Shown in pieces: positions 43,176 to 54,226 of a stretch of DNA of 64,000 bases. The DNA is taken from NCBI GenBank assembly GCA_003339415.1, contig PDHQ01000118.1:1-64000 (forward strand), written 5' to 3'. The notes beneath the pieces were generated by a model that had not been told where the DNA came from, did not search any database, and saw only the letters and a list, made by a program, of their open reading frames with translations. Source of the DNA: Ophiocordyceps camponoti-saundersi (nom. inval.) (taxonomy: Eukaryota > Ascomycota > Sordariomycetes > Hypocreales > Ophiocordycipitaceae). The translations under genes were made by a program, and so were the position numbers. Each line of letters begins with the position of its first letter. Position 1 is the stretch's first letter.

Positions 43176-44921
43176 AGAAGAAAGAGATGGTTGTAAAGGG
43201 AAAAAAAAGCAAGGCTCGTTTCCTGTTTGTTGAGCGCAAGCTTACCTCAGGGGGGTATCATGCTGTGACAACCGTCGGCGAGGCGCGCGACGCTATTGGA
43301 ACGGCATCGCCTTGGGGGGGGGTGGGAAGAAAGAAATCGAGGTTTGGGCGATGATTGCTCGGTATGAGCAGTACCTCTACCCTCCCTACCCAGTAGGAAG
43401 GAGGTTATGTAGGTATGTGGTCGTATGCCCGTGGTTCAAGCGAAGTGGGCAGAAGCCCTACTGAGCCAGAGAAGAGGAGCGTGTCGGTGGTGGCTTCGTG
43501 AGGCGCAAGGTGAAGAGACAAAAGGGGGGGTTTGATGGTGTTGGTGTGGAGGAGCGAGGAAAGAAAGAAGTCGACGACGATGCGGATGCCGCAGTAACCA
43601 ACAGCAGTGGGGAGCTGAACGGAGAGGGAAGTAAACAACACATATGTACAGGATACCAGAGAAGTGGGACCCAGCTGTACGGCGGACAATGGTAAAGTGA
43701 GGCACTTTTGCAGGTACTGTGTACGAACTCTTTGTCGCTCACAACCTCACACACACTCTCTTTTCCTCTCTCACAGACTCCCTGCCTATCTCCAGACTCC
43801 ATCTCCTTCTGGCTATCTCTCTCACTCTCTCTCTTCCTCCCCGTCGCAGCATCGTATCTCGTTCCACTTCCACCCACCCTTCAGAGAGCGGACCTCCATC
43901 CATCCTGCAGTTGCAGTGCGCTGCAGTGCGCTGCATCCAGCCATCCGTCCAGCCATTGCGAATACGAACCGCCTGAGACAGAACCACGGGCGGTCTCTTT
44001 TTTTCTTTCCCTTGTGTCCGCCGCGGGCCGTCTTTCTGGAATTGCGGGCGGCCACTCTGCAAATGCCCGTGCTAATGAAGTACACATATGTATGTACGTA
44101 ATACTACCTTGCCTCTACCTACCTACTGGCTAATACCGATGTTGTCATGTCGACTCGAAAGGGCCATAAGGGATAACCTGAAGGTATGAAAGCCAACCAA
44201 GAGTTGTCCTTCATGTATGTATGTATGTATGTATGTATGTATGTATAAATGTATAAATGTATAACCAGATATGTATGACGAACACAAGTATGCCCTTGCA
44301 TTCGTGCATCATCTTTGAGAGCTGGTAGCTATCTAGGAGTAGGCAGTAGGCATGCATCTGTGTATTCCTCGTCACTTATCAAGTCATCATCGCCGTGAAG
44401 AAAGAAACCCCTCTGACCTCATCCCAGCCTCAGCCGTCCGCCTGTCTCAGCCATTTGTTCAGTAAACATCCCGAAGAGTTGTATCCCTTCGGAGATCTGC
44501 GATCTGAACCTTCATCTTTCTCTATCCGTATCTTTTTCTGCGTTCAATATCGAGCCGCCCTCTTCCTCCTCTCAATCAACGATAGATGGTTTAGGGTAGG
44601 CTGGCAAACCTCTACCATGTCCATCGTCTATCGTCACTTAGTAGGCATCGGCATTGGAAACAAAATACGGATATTTGATGATATTATATGTACTAGCAAG
44701 CACATGTAGAATATCTGCAGACGCGTCTTCGGCCTCTGGCCATGGACGCAAGATACCTATTATATAGACTGCTTTGTCTCGCGATGAACCACCCCCGACG
44801 CCAACCGATGCAACGCCCAGATCCCTCATCTGAGGCAGCCAAGAACCCACCCCGAACCCGGCCGAGGACAGAATCATAAAAGAATAATGAGGAGACAGAA
44901 AAGCCGCGATCCGATTCCCAT
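43176..44921. other. Intergenic, no gene recognised
   Basis: RhoGEF promoter side, a CT-rich block near 43750-43850, a GTAT tetranucleotide run at about 44216-44244 with a related ATAAATGT run following, and the 3' flank of the small RVxF-motif gene. Several overlapping ORFs on both strands (for example 43664-44101) are low-complexity Ser/Leu/Pro. Confidence 0.6.
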
Positions 44922-45674
44922 TTACTCCCTCGCGGGGAGCAGAAACCGCACCCGCTTCTTCGGCTTCGCAGCCTTCTGCTCTACCGCCGCCCCCTCCCTA
45001 GGATCGTCGACTACCGTCTCGCTCTTGAGCACATCCTCCTCCGTCTCCTCCTCGATCGACCACACGTCGGGGCTCGGCTCCCTCCAAAGCCGTCTCGTCG
45101 GCCGAGGCCGCACCTGCGCGCTCCGAGAAGGCCGTCCTCCCCGCTGCGCCCGCGCGACGTCGGCGTTGCCACGGGGCAGGCCCGGGTAAGACGCCGACGG
45201 AGCTAGACCGTTGCCGAAGACGGGGGGGCTCCGGACCCGAAGCCTGAGGCCGTCAATGGCCAGATTGCGAAAGGGTGCGAACCGTGACGATACGCTGCGA
45301 GGCGGTGAGAAGCGCACGTATTCGTCATCGTCATCGTCGTCATCGGTCGATGGCAGATCCGAGTCCAGGTCCGGCGACGAAGCGCCGGCTTGACTCTTGC
45401 GGAGCCCCTCGAGGCTAGAGGGACTCACGCTGCGGACTATGGCCCGCGGATGGGACGCATCCTCGATGCCGGCGTCGAAATCCATGTCGTCATCTCCAAA
45501 AACGTCCATGTCGCCATCCGGGCTCGGTGTGAGGAAATACGTGAGAGGATTGTCGTCGATATCCTCGAGAAGCGGTCTGGGGTCGCTGCAGGCCTTTACC
45601 ATGGGCGGATTGAGGCGCACCTGGGTTGGTGGCCACGAGTCCCGGCGACACCAGATTTTCGACTCAGCAGGCAT
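44922..45674 (-). CDS. Small acidic/basic protein with C-terminal RVxF motif
   Basis: Single exon, 250 residues from the ATG at 45674; the upstream extension to 45980 is low-complexity and probably 5' leader. Features: an N-terminal segment SKIWCRRDSWPPTQVRLNPPMV, an acidic run (DGDMDVFGDDDMDFDAG), a poly-Asp stretch (DDDDDDDEYVRFSPPR), and a basic C terminus KPKKRVRFLLPARE. KRVRF fits the RVxF docking motif for protein phosphatase 1 (residues 241-244) and is preceded by basic residues as the motif prefers. A regulatory or targeting subunit of PP1 is one possibility (inference from a short motif only). No folded domain recognised. Confidence 0.6.
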   Translation of the reverse strand: MPAESKIWCRRDSWPPTQVRLNPPMVKACSDPRPLLEDIDDNPLTYFLTPSPDGDMDVFGDDDMDFDAGIEDASHPRAIVRSVSPSSLEGLRKSQAGASSPDLDSDLPSTDDDDDDDEYVRFSPPRSVSSRFAPFRNLAIDGLRLRVRSPPVFGNGLAPSASYPGLPRGNADVARAQRGGRPSRSAQVRPRPTRRLWREPSPDVWSIEEETEEDVLKSETVVDDPREGAAVEQKAAKPKKRVRFLLPARE

Positions 45675-47232
45675 GGTGTATGTGTGAGAGAGATGAAGAA
45701 TTATGTGGCGTGACAGGTGATATTTGAGGAAGCGAGAGAGGCCCCCTCTTGGAGCATATGGTGGCGAGCTTGAGATGAGTAGGCTCGTCCTAGCCCGTGA
45801 CAAGAGACCCGTTTCCCCCGCGAAGAGGGTGAAGGGAGAGGTATAGGGGGAAGAAGAGGAGGAGGAGGAGGAGAGAGGAGAGAGAGAGGGGGGGGGTAAT
45901 GTGAAAGAGGGTGAGAGAGCAGGTGAGTATAGAGCAGAACGGTGAGAAGAAGAGGTCAAGTCGGATATATATCCGTTCATTCAGTCTGCGCACGGGGAGC
46001 TGAGACGAGTCACACTTTCTCCGCACGCAGCGAGGCTGTAGCGACGTAGGCGGGCCGGCTGGCCGTCGTCGCAGTCACATCGCGGCCGAGTGTGGCCTTG
46101 TGAGTCGTCGAGGAGGGTGTCAGGGTCGCGGGAAGCAGCCTATCAGAAGCGGGACCGACCCTCCTCAGACCTGCAAGGCATACGCCATAGCGAGCGCGTC
46201 CCGTCTGCTGAGCGTCGGCTCCGACGCCAGATCCAGCAGTGGCTGCCTTGGGGCCGGGAGCCATGAACCGGCCGGTCGCTAGTCCAGACGCCGCGGCGCA
46301 AGAAAAGGTGAGACGTCCGACACCACCAGCAGACCGAAGCGGCACGCCAAGGGGGACCATCTGACGTCTCCCCATGGCCCATGGTGACAAGGGGCGAAGT
46401 GCCGGCAGAAGGTGATCATGTCCGTTGTGCGCATCTGGGTGAAATGCCATATGCCATATGCGCATAGGGAAAGCGGCTTTGAAACAAGGCATGCACTGCA
46501 CGGTGCCTTGCATCGTGCGGCCGGTTCACGGCAGCAGCCTCGACAGTCAACCGGTCTCATCACGATGCTTCAATTATAGAAACAAGGGCGAACACACATG
46601 GCTGGAAGGCTCTATGTCTTTGTCGACTGGAATGTGGAAAGCCTGTATCTCCCGAGTCTGCAGCTGTGTCTGGACTCGACAGAGGGGGGGAACAAGAAGA
46701 AGAGCAATGCTCGAACTCTCCTTTCCCCTCTATCTCTCTCGGTCTCTCCCCTCCTCTCTCTCTCGGGCCGGGCCACCCCTACGGAGGACGAACTGTACAT
46801 AGACCCACCGACAGCCGCCAACATGTCTCGGGCGGATCGCATGTTATCGTCTAGACGGCATGACCTTGTCATACGTCGCCACCTTGATCAGCCGTATTCT
46901 TATCGGGGCACCAAGGCTGGAGAAGAAGTTGGTGGACAATTCGAGACCGACGCGCGTTTGCTGACGCATGCTGTTTTTTTCGGCGTCGCCAGCTGAAGAG
47001 GCGATTGAGACAAAGAAGAGGAGAGAGAGAGGGGGGCAGGGAGAGAGAGACGTGGGGAGGGGGGGAGACACGTGACCCCCTTCGCCACTCCTTTCCCACG
47101 AGTTGTGAGTCTTTTATACCAGCTCAGCATATTAAGGAGACAGCTTCATGTTCAAGTCAGATCTCTTTAAATAGCCTTCTCGTTCCTCTTCCCTCGTTCC
47201 GCCCTTTCCCACTAATAACACAACTCGCTGTC
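45675..47232. other. Intergenic between divergent genes
   Basis: Contains GA/GGA-rich leader of the RVxF gene (45850-45935), a CT-rich patch near 46720-46765, and a GA patch near 47015-47070. A minus ORF at 46010-46513 was not accepted. The start of the EEP gene follows a CT-rich pre-start stretch. Confidence 0.6.
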
Positions 47233-48141
47233 ATGACTTTGACGCACCGGGCCCGCGACTCCACGCCCCTGCGCCTCGTCAGCTTCAACATCCGATATGC
47301 CACAGATCAACCCGTAGGGACAGAAAAGCCTTGGAAAGTACGCTGCCCGAGGCTATGCAATCAGCTCCGCTTCATCACCGCGGGTCGCGAAAGCCCCTTC
47401 ATCTGTCTCCAAGAGGTCCTCTATTCTCAGCTCGGAGACATCCAATTCGACCTGGGATGTCCGTGGGCGCACATCGGCCGAGGAAGGGATCAAGGAGAGA
47501 CGGACGGCGAGTTCTCACCCATATTTTATCGAGCAGACGCCTGGACATGTGTCCGTAACGAGACGCGTTGGTTGAGCCCGACGCCGGGCGTGCCGTCGCG
47601 GGGATGGGACGCCGCCCTCAACAGAATCGTCACCATGGGCCTTTTCTCTCATCGCGGAACGGGAACCCGCGTCGTCGTCATGAGCACGCATTTCGACCAC
47701 ATGGGCGTCGTCGCCCGCGCCAACAGCGCCAAGCTGCTCATCAACTTTGCCAGAGAATGGAGTGCAGAGTCGCAACGGCCCTCCGTCGTGCTCATCGGCG
47801 GCGATTTCAACAGCCCGCCCAACGATGAGGCCTACAGAGTGATGACGGCACCGGGATCAGGCATGTCCGATGTGTCCTCGCTGGTACCGGAGAGCAAGCG
47901 GTACGGCAACGAAATTACGTACACTAGCTTCGGTGAGGGCGAGGAGCCGAGCCGGATCGACTTTTTGTTCATCCAGGAACTGCGTACGGCGACGATTAAT
48001 ACGTTTGGAGTCTTGGCCAACTCCTTTGATGACAAGCTACTCTTGTCCGACCACCGGGCTGTCGTGGCCGATGTCGACGTCAAGCTGCAGGATGGCGATG
48101 GGTCACTAAGAAGCCCAAAGATGAGCGACGGACGCGCCTAA
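47233..48141 (+). CDS. Endonuclease/exonuclease/phosphatase (EEP) family hydrolase
   Basis: Single exon, 302 residues from the ATG at 47233; a longer reading upstream is GA-rich and not credible. The EEP fold motifs are all visible: RLVSFNIRYA (Asn of motif I), FICLQEVLYSQ (metal-binding Glu), SPIFYRADAW, STHFDHMGVVAR (catalytic His), LIGGDFNSPPNDEAYR (Asp/Asn), RIDFLFI, and LSDHRAVVADV (Asp-His pair). No signal peptide or membrane segment is seen, so it should be cytosolic. The family includes Mg-dependent phosphodiesterases, inositol phosphatases and nucleases. The SFNIRYA...DFN...SDHR pattern is closest to the small single-domain EEP proteins common in fungi. Substrate unknown. Confidence 0.85.
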   Translation: MTLTHRARDSTPLRLVSFNIRYATDQPVGTEKPWKVRCPRLCNQLRFITAGRESPFICLQEVLYSQLGDIQFDLGCPWAHIGRGRDQGETDGEFSPIFYRADAWTCVRNETRWLSPTPGVPSRGWDAALNRIVTMGLFSHRGTGTRVVVMSTHFDHMGVVARANSAKLLINFAREWSAESQRPSVVLIGGDFNSPPNDEAYRVMTAPGSGMSDVSSLVPESKRYGNEITYTSFGEGEEPSRIDFLFIQELRTATINTFGVLANSFDDKLLLSDHRAVVADVDVKLQDGDGSLRSPKMSDGRA

Positions 48142-48949
48142 AGTCGCTCGGCACATGGACAGTCTGATATGTGGACAAACACACGCACAACTTTCCCGTA
48201 AACTGCCGGCACAAAAGGCGGCCGGTTTGCTTTTCAGCCGACGATCTCCAAGGCACGATGAGCCAAGACGGACGAGAGCTAGGGCAGGACCCCGCATTCA
48301 GTCGTCCTCGAGCTAAGCCCTAGGGAGGAGGACTCTTACGTTGCTGTCAGAAGAGTTGCTGGAATTAAGGCCGTTGGGTGAAGACGGGAGGGGAAGAGGT
48401 AAAAAGGCGGTGTGTGAGATTTGTGTGTGTATGATTGTGTGTGCGTGTGTGTGTGTGAGCGATGGAAGACGAATGAGACCTCACTTTTGCTGCGGCCGAT
48501 GATGTCACGAATGAAGAGTCGAGTTTCACGATGAGGTGGGACGGTTCCGACAAAATGCCCACGATGCATCTTGGCAGGATAAGTCTCTAGGCCGGGGCGG
48601 CGCGCAGGACACGGCGACATTGCCGTGTGCCGGGGACACTGGCGGCGGGCCGGGGACAGGCAGACTCGGCGGCGGCATATGCTGCCTAGGTATGAGGGTG
48701 GGCAGGCATGGCTTTTGGATCGCGGACGGTGGCAGCACAGCACGACTGACGACCAATCAGAAGGGGTAGACAGACCGAGTTTGTCCGGTACGTCGAGGAA
48801 TCCCGAGAGTTGCATCATATAGAGGTGGAGGGGGAGGATCGAGGCTGGCCGCTGACGATGGTGGTTCGTTATCGCTGTGTGACGGCATATTGAGTGCGTG
48901 CACGTGGGTGACCGGAGAGGCGTCTCGGGAGATGGAGGGTGAGAGCTCT

Positions 48950-49004
<55 letters not shown>

Positions 49005-51269
49005 GAGGGGGGGGGAGGGAGAGTGAGGGAAAGAGAGAAAGAGAGAGAGCGAGAAAGAGAGAGAGAGACGTGTATGAGAGAGGGAGGGGGGGGGGACGAA
49101 GACGGAGAAAAGGGGGAGGGGGTAGGAATAGGTGGCTGTAAGCTGTATGTATGTGTGTGTGTGCATGCATGTATGTATGTATGTATGTAAGTGTTCTTGG
49201 CAGACCATGACGGGCTTTCCCCGGATTCAACGACCAGCTGTCGAGTTGCAAAGAAGGAAAAGGGCGAGTGTCTATGAGAAATAGAAATAAAAATAGAACA
49301 TCAGACAGCAGCAAGGGAGGCTAGCCAAGCGGGAGAAGAGAGGTGAGAGGATGAGAAAAGAAGAGACAACGGTCAAAGATGCAAATATGGCGATGGTGTC
49401 TTCCGGGGAGGTGGCGCCTGCAAGGGAGAAGGCGGGCGTCAGGTGGGAGAGAGCACACGCATTCCAACAAGCATGAAAGTCGAAGTGCATGCATGCAACA
49501 GATGAAAGACGTGGACCGGAGGCAGTTTTGCACACACATACTCTGTACATGAGAGTGTATGTATGTAGGTATGTATGTGCAGACATACACACATACATAC
49601 TCTACATACATACGCGCATACAGAGATGGCGAAATGTTTGCCTTTCTCGCTTGCCTTGGCCGTTCGCCACGTTGACAGTCTTCTCAGCTGGCACCAGCCA
49701 GCGAGGGGGCTTCTGATTCACTCGCCACACGCCTCGCGTCCTGTCCACACAGGGGAGGCGGGAGAGGGGGGAAGGACGGAGGGGGCTCACCATTAAAGGA
49801 GGGGAGGGGGGGGGGGTTTGGTCTAGGACGGTTGGGCGTCGACAATAGTAGTAGCTGTGACTGTAGAAGAGTAGCGTGCAGACTACGAATGCAAGAGCCA
49901 TTCGTCAGGAGCTTGGTCGACATAACGTCCTGGCTACGTGAGCCGGCACGAGCCGAAGAGAAGAAGAGCCAAGAGCTGGTTTGATGCTAAAGCTGCTGCT
50001 GATGCTGATGCTTCTTTGCTGGGGGAGAAAATTTTTAATTGGGCATAAAGGCAGGTCGTGTGTGTCATTTGCTCCGAGGCTCGGGATCGGAGGTGTGGTC
50101 GGAATCAGACGAAGAGAGAGGGAGGGGGAGGGAGGGAGTATGTGTGTGTACTCCGTATGTGTGTGTGAGAGAGAGAGAGAGTAAGAGAGAGAGAGAGAAA
50201 GGAGACGAAGCAAAGGTGAGAGACAGTCAGAGACGGAGGAGCGCTACAATACAAAGTCGAGGAGGGATCCACAGTTGGGCGCCCACTCGGCTGCCACAGG
50301 GAGACATGATTCGCTGCGCTGATGCTGTGCTGGCCATTCTCTCTTGCGGCCTGTCTCTGGCTCGAGACGATGATTCAGTGTTATGCGGGGAGACGCGTGT
50401 ATTGGTGTATGTAGGACTGTAGTAGGCAGTAAAGAAGGTAGAGAAATATTTTCACTGCAACCACTTTCGAGTGCCGTTGCAGCTGCCCTAAGATGGGTAC
50501 CTCATTTAGCGGTAGCAGTAGTACGGAGCACCACCAGGAGAGGTGGTAGTAGTGCTATCTGCGGCTAACGGACGCTACGGCCCGACGACGTGACCAGAGG
50601 TCAGCGATACCGCTTGCTCGCAGCATCTACGGCGGCATCCATGGGTCTCCGCAACTTGGCTCTCCTGTGCCACGACCTAAGGCCAACGAATAACCGCACG
50701 CCCCCCGATTCCAAGCTTCCCTTCACCCTCCCACCACTCTGCCAAGTCTCGCAGGATTGGACGGCCCGCGCTGGTCGACTAATAAAACCTCGATGCCGCC
50801 ACGGCGTCCCGGCTGCCAGCCTATTTTCCCCCCATCATGCCTCTTCTTGTTGTCCGCTGTCCGTCTGTCGCCGAGCAGCGGCTGCTGTTGACAGCCTGTT
50901 GTTGCTTTCGCTGACTGACTCCGTCTCTGTCTTGCGTCTCCCTCCTCCTCCTCCTCCTCCTCCTCCACCCTCCCCTCCCTCTCACTCTCCCCTTCTTCTG
51001 GCCGACCGCCCCCAAGACTTGGCTTCCCTTTCGTATCGAGCGTATTCCCTCCTTGCTGTCAGCGTCGACTCCTCACTTTTGTCTCCGTCTTTCCTCGCTA
51101 GAAAGTTGATTTCCATCAACAACCAGAACATATCGTTCCCATTCTCACGGCAAATCTCCGGCGACTAATACCTTCTATCTTGGAGCTATCGTGGAGCATC
51201 TCCACTTTCGAAAACCCAATTCTCCTAATCGCTTGATCCACGCCCAGGCGCAGCACGAGGGAAAAAAAA
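48142..51269. other. Long intergenic region rich in simple repeats
   Basis: Over 3 kb with no gene recognised. Holds GT repeats near 48421-48456, a run of 52 G at 48952-49003 followed by GGGA/GAGA purine DNA to about 49130, GTAT tetranucleotides near 49145-49190 and 49555-49620, a G run near 49805-49816, GA/GT repeats near 50120-50200, and CTC repeats near 50941-50970. ORFs on both strands are low-complexity (poly-Pro or poly-Gly). Confidence 0.6.
48952..49003 (+). repeat. Run of 52 G
   Basis: Uninterrupted guanines followed by more G/GA-rich sequence on the same strand. Together with the 54-base run at the window start and 27 G at 24740, this is one of three very long G tracts. Exact length may not be reliable. 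Confidence 0.9.
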
Positions 51270-53111
51270 ATGTCCGGTAGCTCCAAGAGAAGCTCCCTCG
51301 GAGTCGTCGCCCATGTTGAGGATGCCGCCGATGAGGACGCCTCCGAAGGCATCGAGAGCACCCGTAAATATGCCACGGCGACCAACGATGGCCCGGCGGC
51401 AAAGGAACGTCCCAATACCAGCAGGTCTCGTGCCGACAAGCTGTCGTTTTCCTCCTCTTCCGATAACACCGCGCGATCGTCAGAGAACAAGACAAATGAG
51501 ACTCGTTGTCCGCCCCGTGCCGATGCCGACAGACGCGAACGAAAGGGCCGCGACCCGGAGCCCGCGACCCAGCGACGTGCAGCACCCGCCAGGCCTCGCG
51601 ATGCCAGCGCGGCGCCCAAGAAGTCTAGGCCTCAAGCTCTCAAGCCTGCCTCAACCTCGGCCGTACCGCTCGTCCAGCAGCAGGGTTACGCTAGGGGCCG
51701 CGTCGACGATCCGTCGTATTATGGCGTGAAGCTGGCTGCCGCCCCCCCTTCTCGCCCTCGTGCCCAGACGCGGCCCGTCACCTACTACGCCGGCCAGACA
51801 TGCGCTCCTGGCATGATGGGACCAGCCTGGATCCCCGGGCATGGTCCCGGTCCTGGGCAGCAGACCTTCGCCGCTGGCAGCTTCCCGCCGCTTCCCATGT
51901 GGTCCCCTGGCGCTCCCCCCCGTCCGGTGGGCTTTGTCCATCCTCCGCCCCCGTCGCCCGTCGGACCGCCTCCGGGTTATTTCGATTCCTCCTTAGGGAC
52001 GAGCCCGCACAACCGGCTGCGAAACCGCTTCGAATCGCGACCCTCATCTGCCATGGGCTTCCACGGCCCGCCTGCCATTGAGTATCCCGACGATCCCCCG
52101 CCGTCGCGCGTGATGCGTCGGCCCTCGCGATCGACGAGGAACGAAGACGACGCGGCGCGGATGCCGCCCCCGCCCCCGAAGAGGCCTCAGTCCGCCGTCC
52201 CACCCGCTTCGGCTTTTCGACCGCCGCCCCTGCAGCAACGGCCGCCCTCCCGCCAGAACCAGTCCCGCCCACCGCCCGTCAACAGGCGACCTGTCACCTT
52301 TGAGGCCTATAGGCGCGACGACGAAGACTCGCTCGATGACGACGACGACGACGACAATGGTGCCAGCCCTCTGTTTAATGATCTATCTCCACACGCATCG
52401 CACGACCAGCGTCGAACTCTGGTGACCCGACAGAGGGGCGCATCTGCCGTGTACGATCAGCACGGCTATGCCGTCGTTCCCGCCACCCGGCGCGGACGGC
52501 GTCCTTCGCTGTACGCCGCGGCCCCCTGCGGCTCGGGCGGCGCCAGTCTCGGCGAGAGCAAGATGAGCGCCGCCATCAAGTACCAGAACGAGGTGAGCGG
52601 CGGCGCCCAGGTGCCGCTGACGGCCGAGACGCTGCGCAAGGCGACAAAGCGTGGCGGCGTGCCCAGCAGTCGCTCGACGCGCAGCAGCGGCAGCCGCGAC
52701 GACAGCGAGTACCGGCGCAGCAACACGACGGGCATCACCCGATCTTCGTGTGGGAACGAGGAGATCACCATCAAAGTGCCTGGCAACTCCGTCTTTCGCT
52801 ACGGGGGCGCCGAGATTGAGTGCCCCAACGAGGGCGGTGAGATCACATGGTCTAGCCGGCCCGGCGGTGGATCCCGGGCCGGCAGCGACCGGGCCAGCAC
52901 CATCTACCAACAGCTCGATGATTCGCGCAGGATTGGAGACGGACGCCAGTCGGAAGATGCGAGGGGACTCGATCCCTCGCCTGTCCGGACGGAACGCAAG
53001 GCCCTACCCCATCGGCCTCGAGCCCCGAGCCAGGCGGACTCGCAGAGCCGGGGCTACGCGCAGACTTACGCGCCCTACGAGCCGGCCTATGTCGGACACT
53101 ATTACATGTAA
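51270..53111 (+). CDS. Disordered Pro/Arg/Ser-rich protein, function unknown
   Basis: Single exon, 613 residues, start MSGSSKRSSLGVVAHVED. Most of the protein is predicted disordered by eye: basic Ser/Arg N-terminal third, Pro/Gly-rich middle (GPGPGQQTFAAGSF, PPPPSPVGPPPGYF), an acidic run (DEDSLDDDDDDD) near residue 355, and a C-terminal segment ITIKVPGNSVFRYGGAEIEC that looks like a short folded or conserved beta segment. No catalytic domain recognised. The GC-rich third positions and even codon use argue that it is a real gene. It lies in tandem with the membrane-protein gene at 54227 and the SPRY gene at 56487, with gaps of about 1.1-1.2 kb. Confidence 0.7.
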   Translation: MSGSSKRSSLGVVAHVEDAADEDASEGIESTRKYATATNDGPAAKERPNTSRSRADKLSFSSSSDNTARSSENKTNETRCPPRADADRRERKGRDPEPATQRRAAPARPRDASAAPKKSRPQALKPASTSAVPLVQQQGYARGRVDDPSYYGVKLAAAPPSRPRAQTRPVTYYAGQTCAPGMMGPAWIPGHGPGPGQQTFAAGSFPPLPMWSPGAPPRPVGFVHPPPPSPVGPPPGYFDSSLGTSPHNRLRNRFESRPSSAMGFHGPPAIEYPDDPPPSRVMRRPSRSTRNEDDAARMPPPPPKRPQSAVPPASAFRPPPLQQRPPSRQNQSRPPPVNRRPVTFEAYRRDDEDSLDDDDDDDNGASPLFNDLSPHASHDQRRTLVTRQRGASAVYDQHGYAVVPATRRGRRPSLYAAAPCGSGGASLGESKMSAAIKYQNEVSGGAQVPLTAETLRKATKRGGVPSSRSTRSSGSRDDSEYRRSNTTGITRSSCGNEEITIKVPGNSVFRYGGAEIECPNEGGEITWSSRPGGGSRAGSDRASTIYQQLDDSRRIGDGRQSEDARGLDPSPVRTERKALPHRPRAPSQADSQSRGYAQTYAPYEPAYVGHYYM

Positions 53112-54226
53112 CGGGATTTAAGAATGAACGCGACTACGACGATGACGTTTTGGGTCATCGTGACGATACAAGCGGCAACTATTTCTGGATTTCTTTCGGG
53201 GTTCACTTACTCTTTGACTTGGTTTTCTGTCATATTTTCTTGGATGGAAGCCGGCATCGTTTTCTCTCTCCTCATTGAAGCAAGCGTTGATGATTTTCCC
53301 CGGGCCATGAGAGACCCTTACCCACCCCCTTCATACTTTGTGTCATCACCTTTCTGTCTGCTTTCTCGCGTCGACGTTTTGATGGCATGGTCAGACGCTT
53401 TTTGTGACTGAACATCTACCTCGCTTTTTGTCCAGCAGGGGAGAACATGGGCAGTGCCCCCCCCCCCCCCTTGCGAGACGACACGGGCGGCATGGGAGGT
53501 TGATTGCCGGACCTCTTTTTGTCTCGGCAGAATAAGCAAGGGCCTTGGATAGACGGCGCCGCGTGGCTTTGTCGGCATCACTGGTCGGGTTGTCTCGTGG
53601 TTGTGCGAGAGGATATGATGTCGACGGGTCCCAACGGACATAGATAGCTACACGGGGCAAAGGGGGTTCGCACCCTCGCATTCTCTGGCCCGGGGCAAAG
53701 GGTGGTGTTCGTTTAATGTCTACGTCGTCTGTGGTTTGGGGGAACGATTTTGAGCATCAGGATAGAGATGCGCGTACGGATGGTGTCGGCCTTATATGCA
53801 CATTTGTAGGCAGGTGTGTACTAATAGCATGGTTGCCGGGGCAGCGGCCTCTATTTACCTGCACTGTAATCCGTATGTATGTACAAGTAATTAATGTACG
53901 GACGTCCGTGCAACTCTCGGGCGACAGCTGGCACTGGCAGGGCGTCTCTCCCAGTAACGCCCGACGGTTGTTGGGACTGGATTTCAGCCTCCTGGCCTGG
54001 CCCAGCCACGCCCTTTTTTCCTCCTCCCTTTCCCCTCTCGACAAAGTCACACCTCTCAAGGAATTCCACCTCTTTGGTCCTGTTTCGAAAGAATTCCTCA
54101 CCTTTGAGCTCGAGATCGCAAGGGCGAGCCGTACGCAACTAATTTAGGCCCTCTCCTCCGTCCGTAACCAGCACTGACCTTGTCTGAATTTTAGCGGTAT
54201 TCGGCGAGTCCGGGGCCGCATTCCAA
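53112..54226. other. Intergenic, no gene recognised
   Basis: Probable 3' UTR of the disordered protein, a C run near 53460-53470, and the leader of the next gene. A possible 5'-UTR intron end (ctgac...ttttag) lies at about 54174-54194. Confidence 0.6.

Noticed and set aside
44216..44260. Regular GTAT repeats, considered as a CRISPR-like or structured array
   Set aside because: Plain tetranucleotide microsatellite without spacers; similar runs occur throughout the window's intergenic DNA.
46010..46513. Minus ORF of 167 codons
   Set aside because: No motif, no signal peptide, and competing ORFs in other frames; most likely chance in GC-rich intergenic DNA, although a small unknown gene cannot be fully excluded.
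48336..49314. Long ORFs with poly-Pro or poly-Gly on both strands
   Set aside because: They exist only because the 52-base G run has no stop codon in any frame.
50590..51168. Plus ORF of 192 codons before the disordered protein gene
   Set aside because: Low-complexity Pro/Ser/Leu; sits where the 5' leader of 51270-53111 is expected.
53630..53690. GGTTCGCACC resembling a tRNA B box
   Set aside because: No matching A box at the right distance and no cloverleaf could be folded around it.
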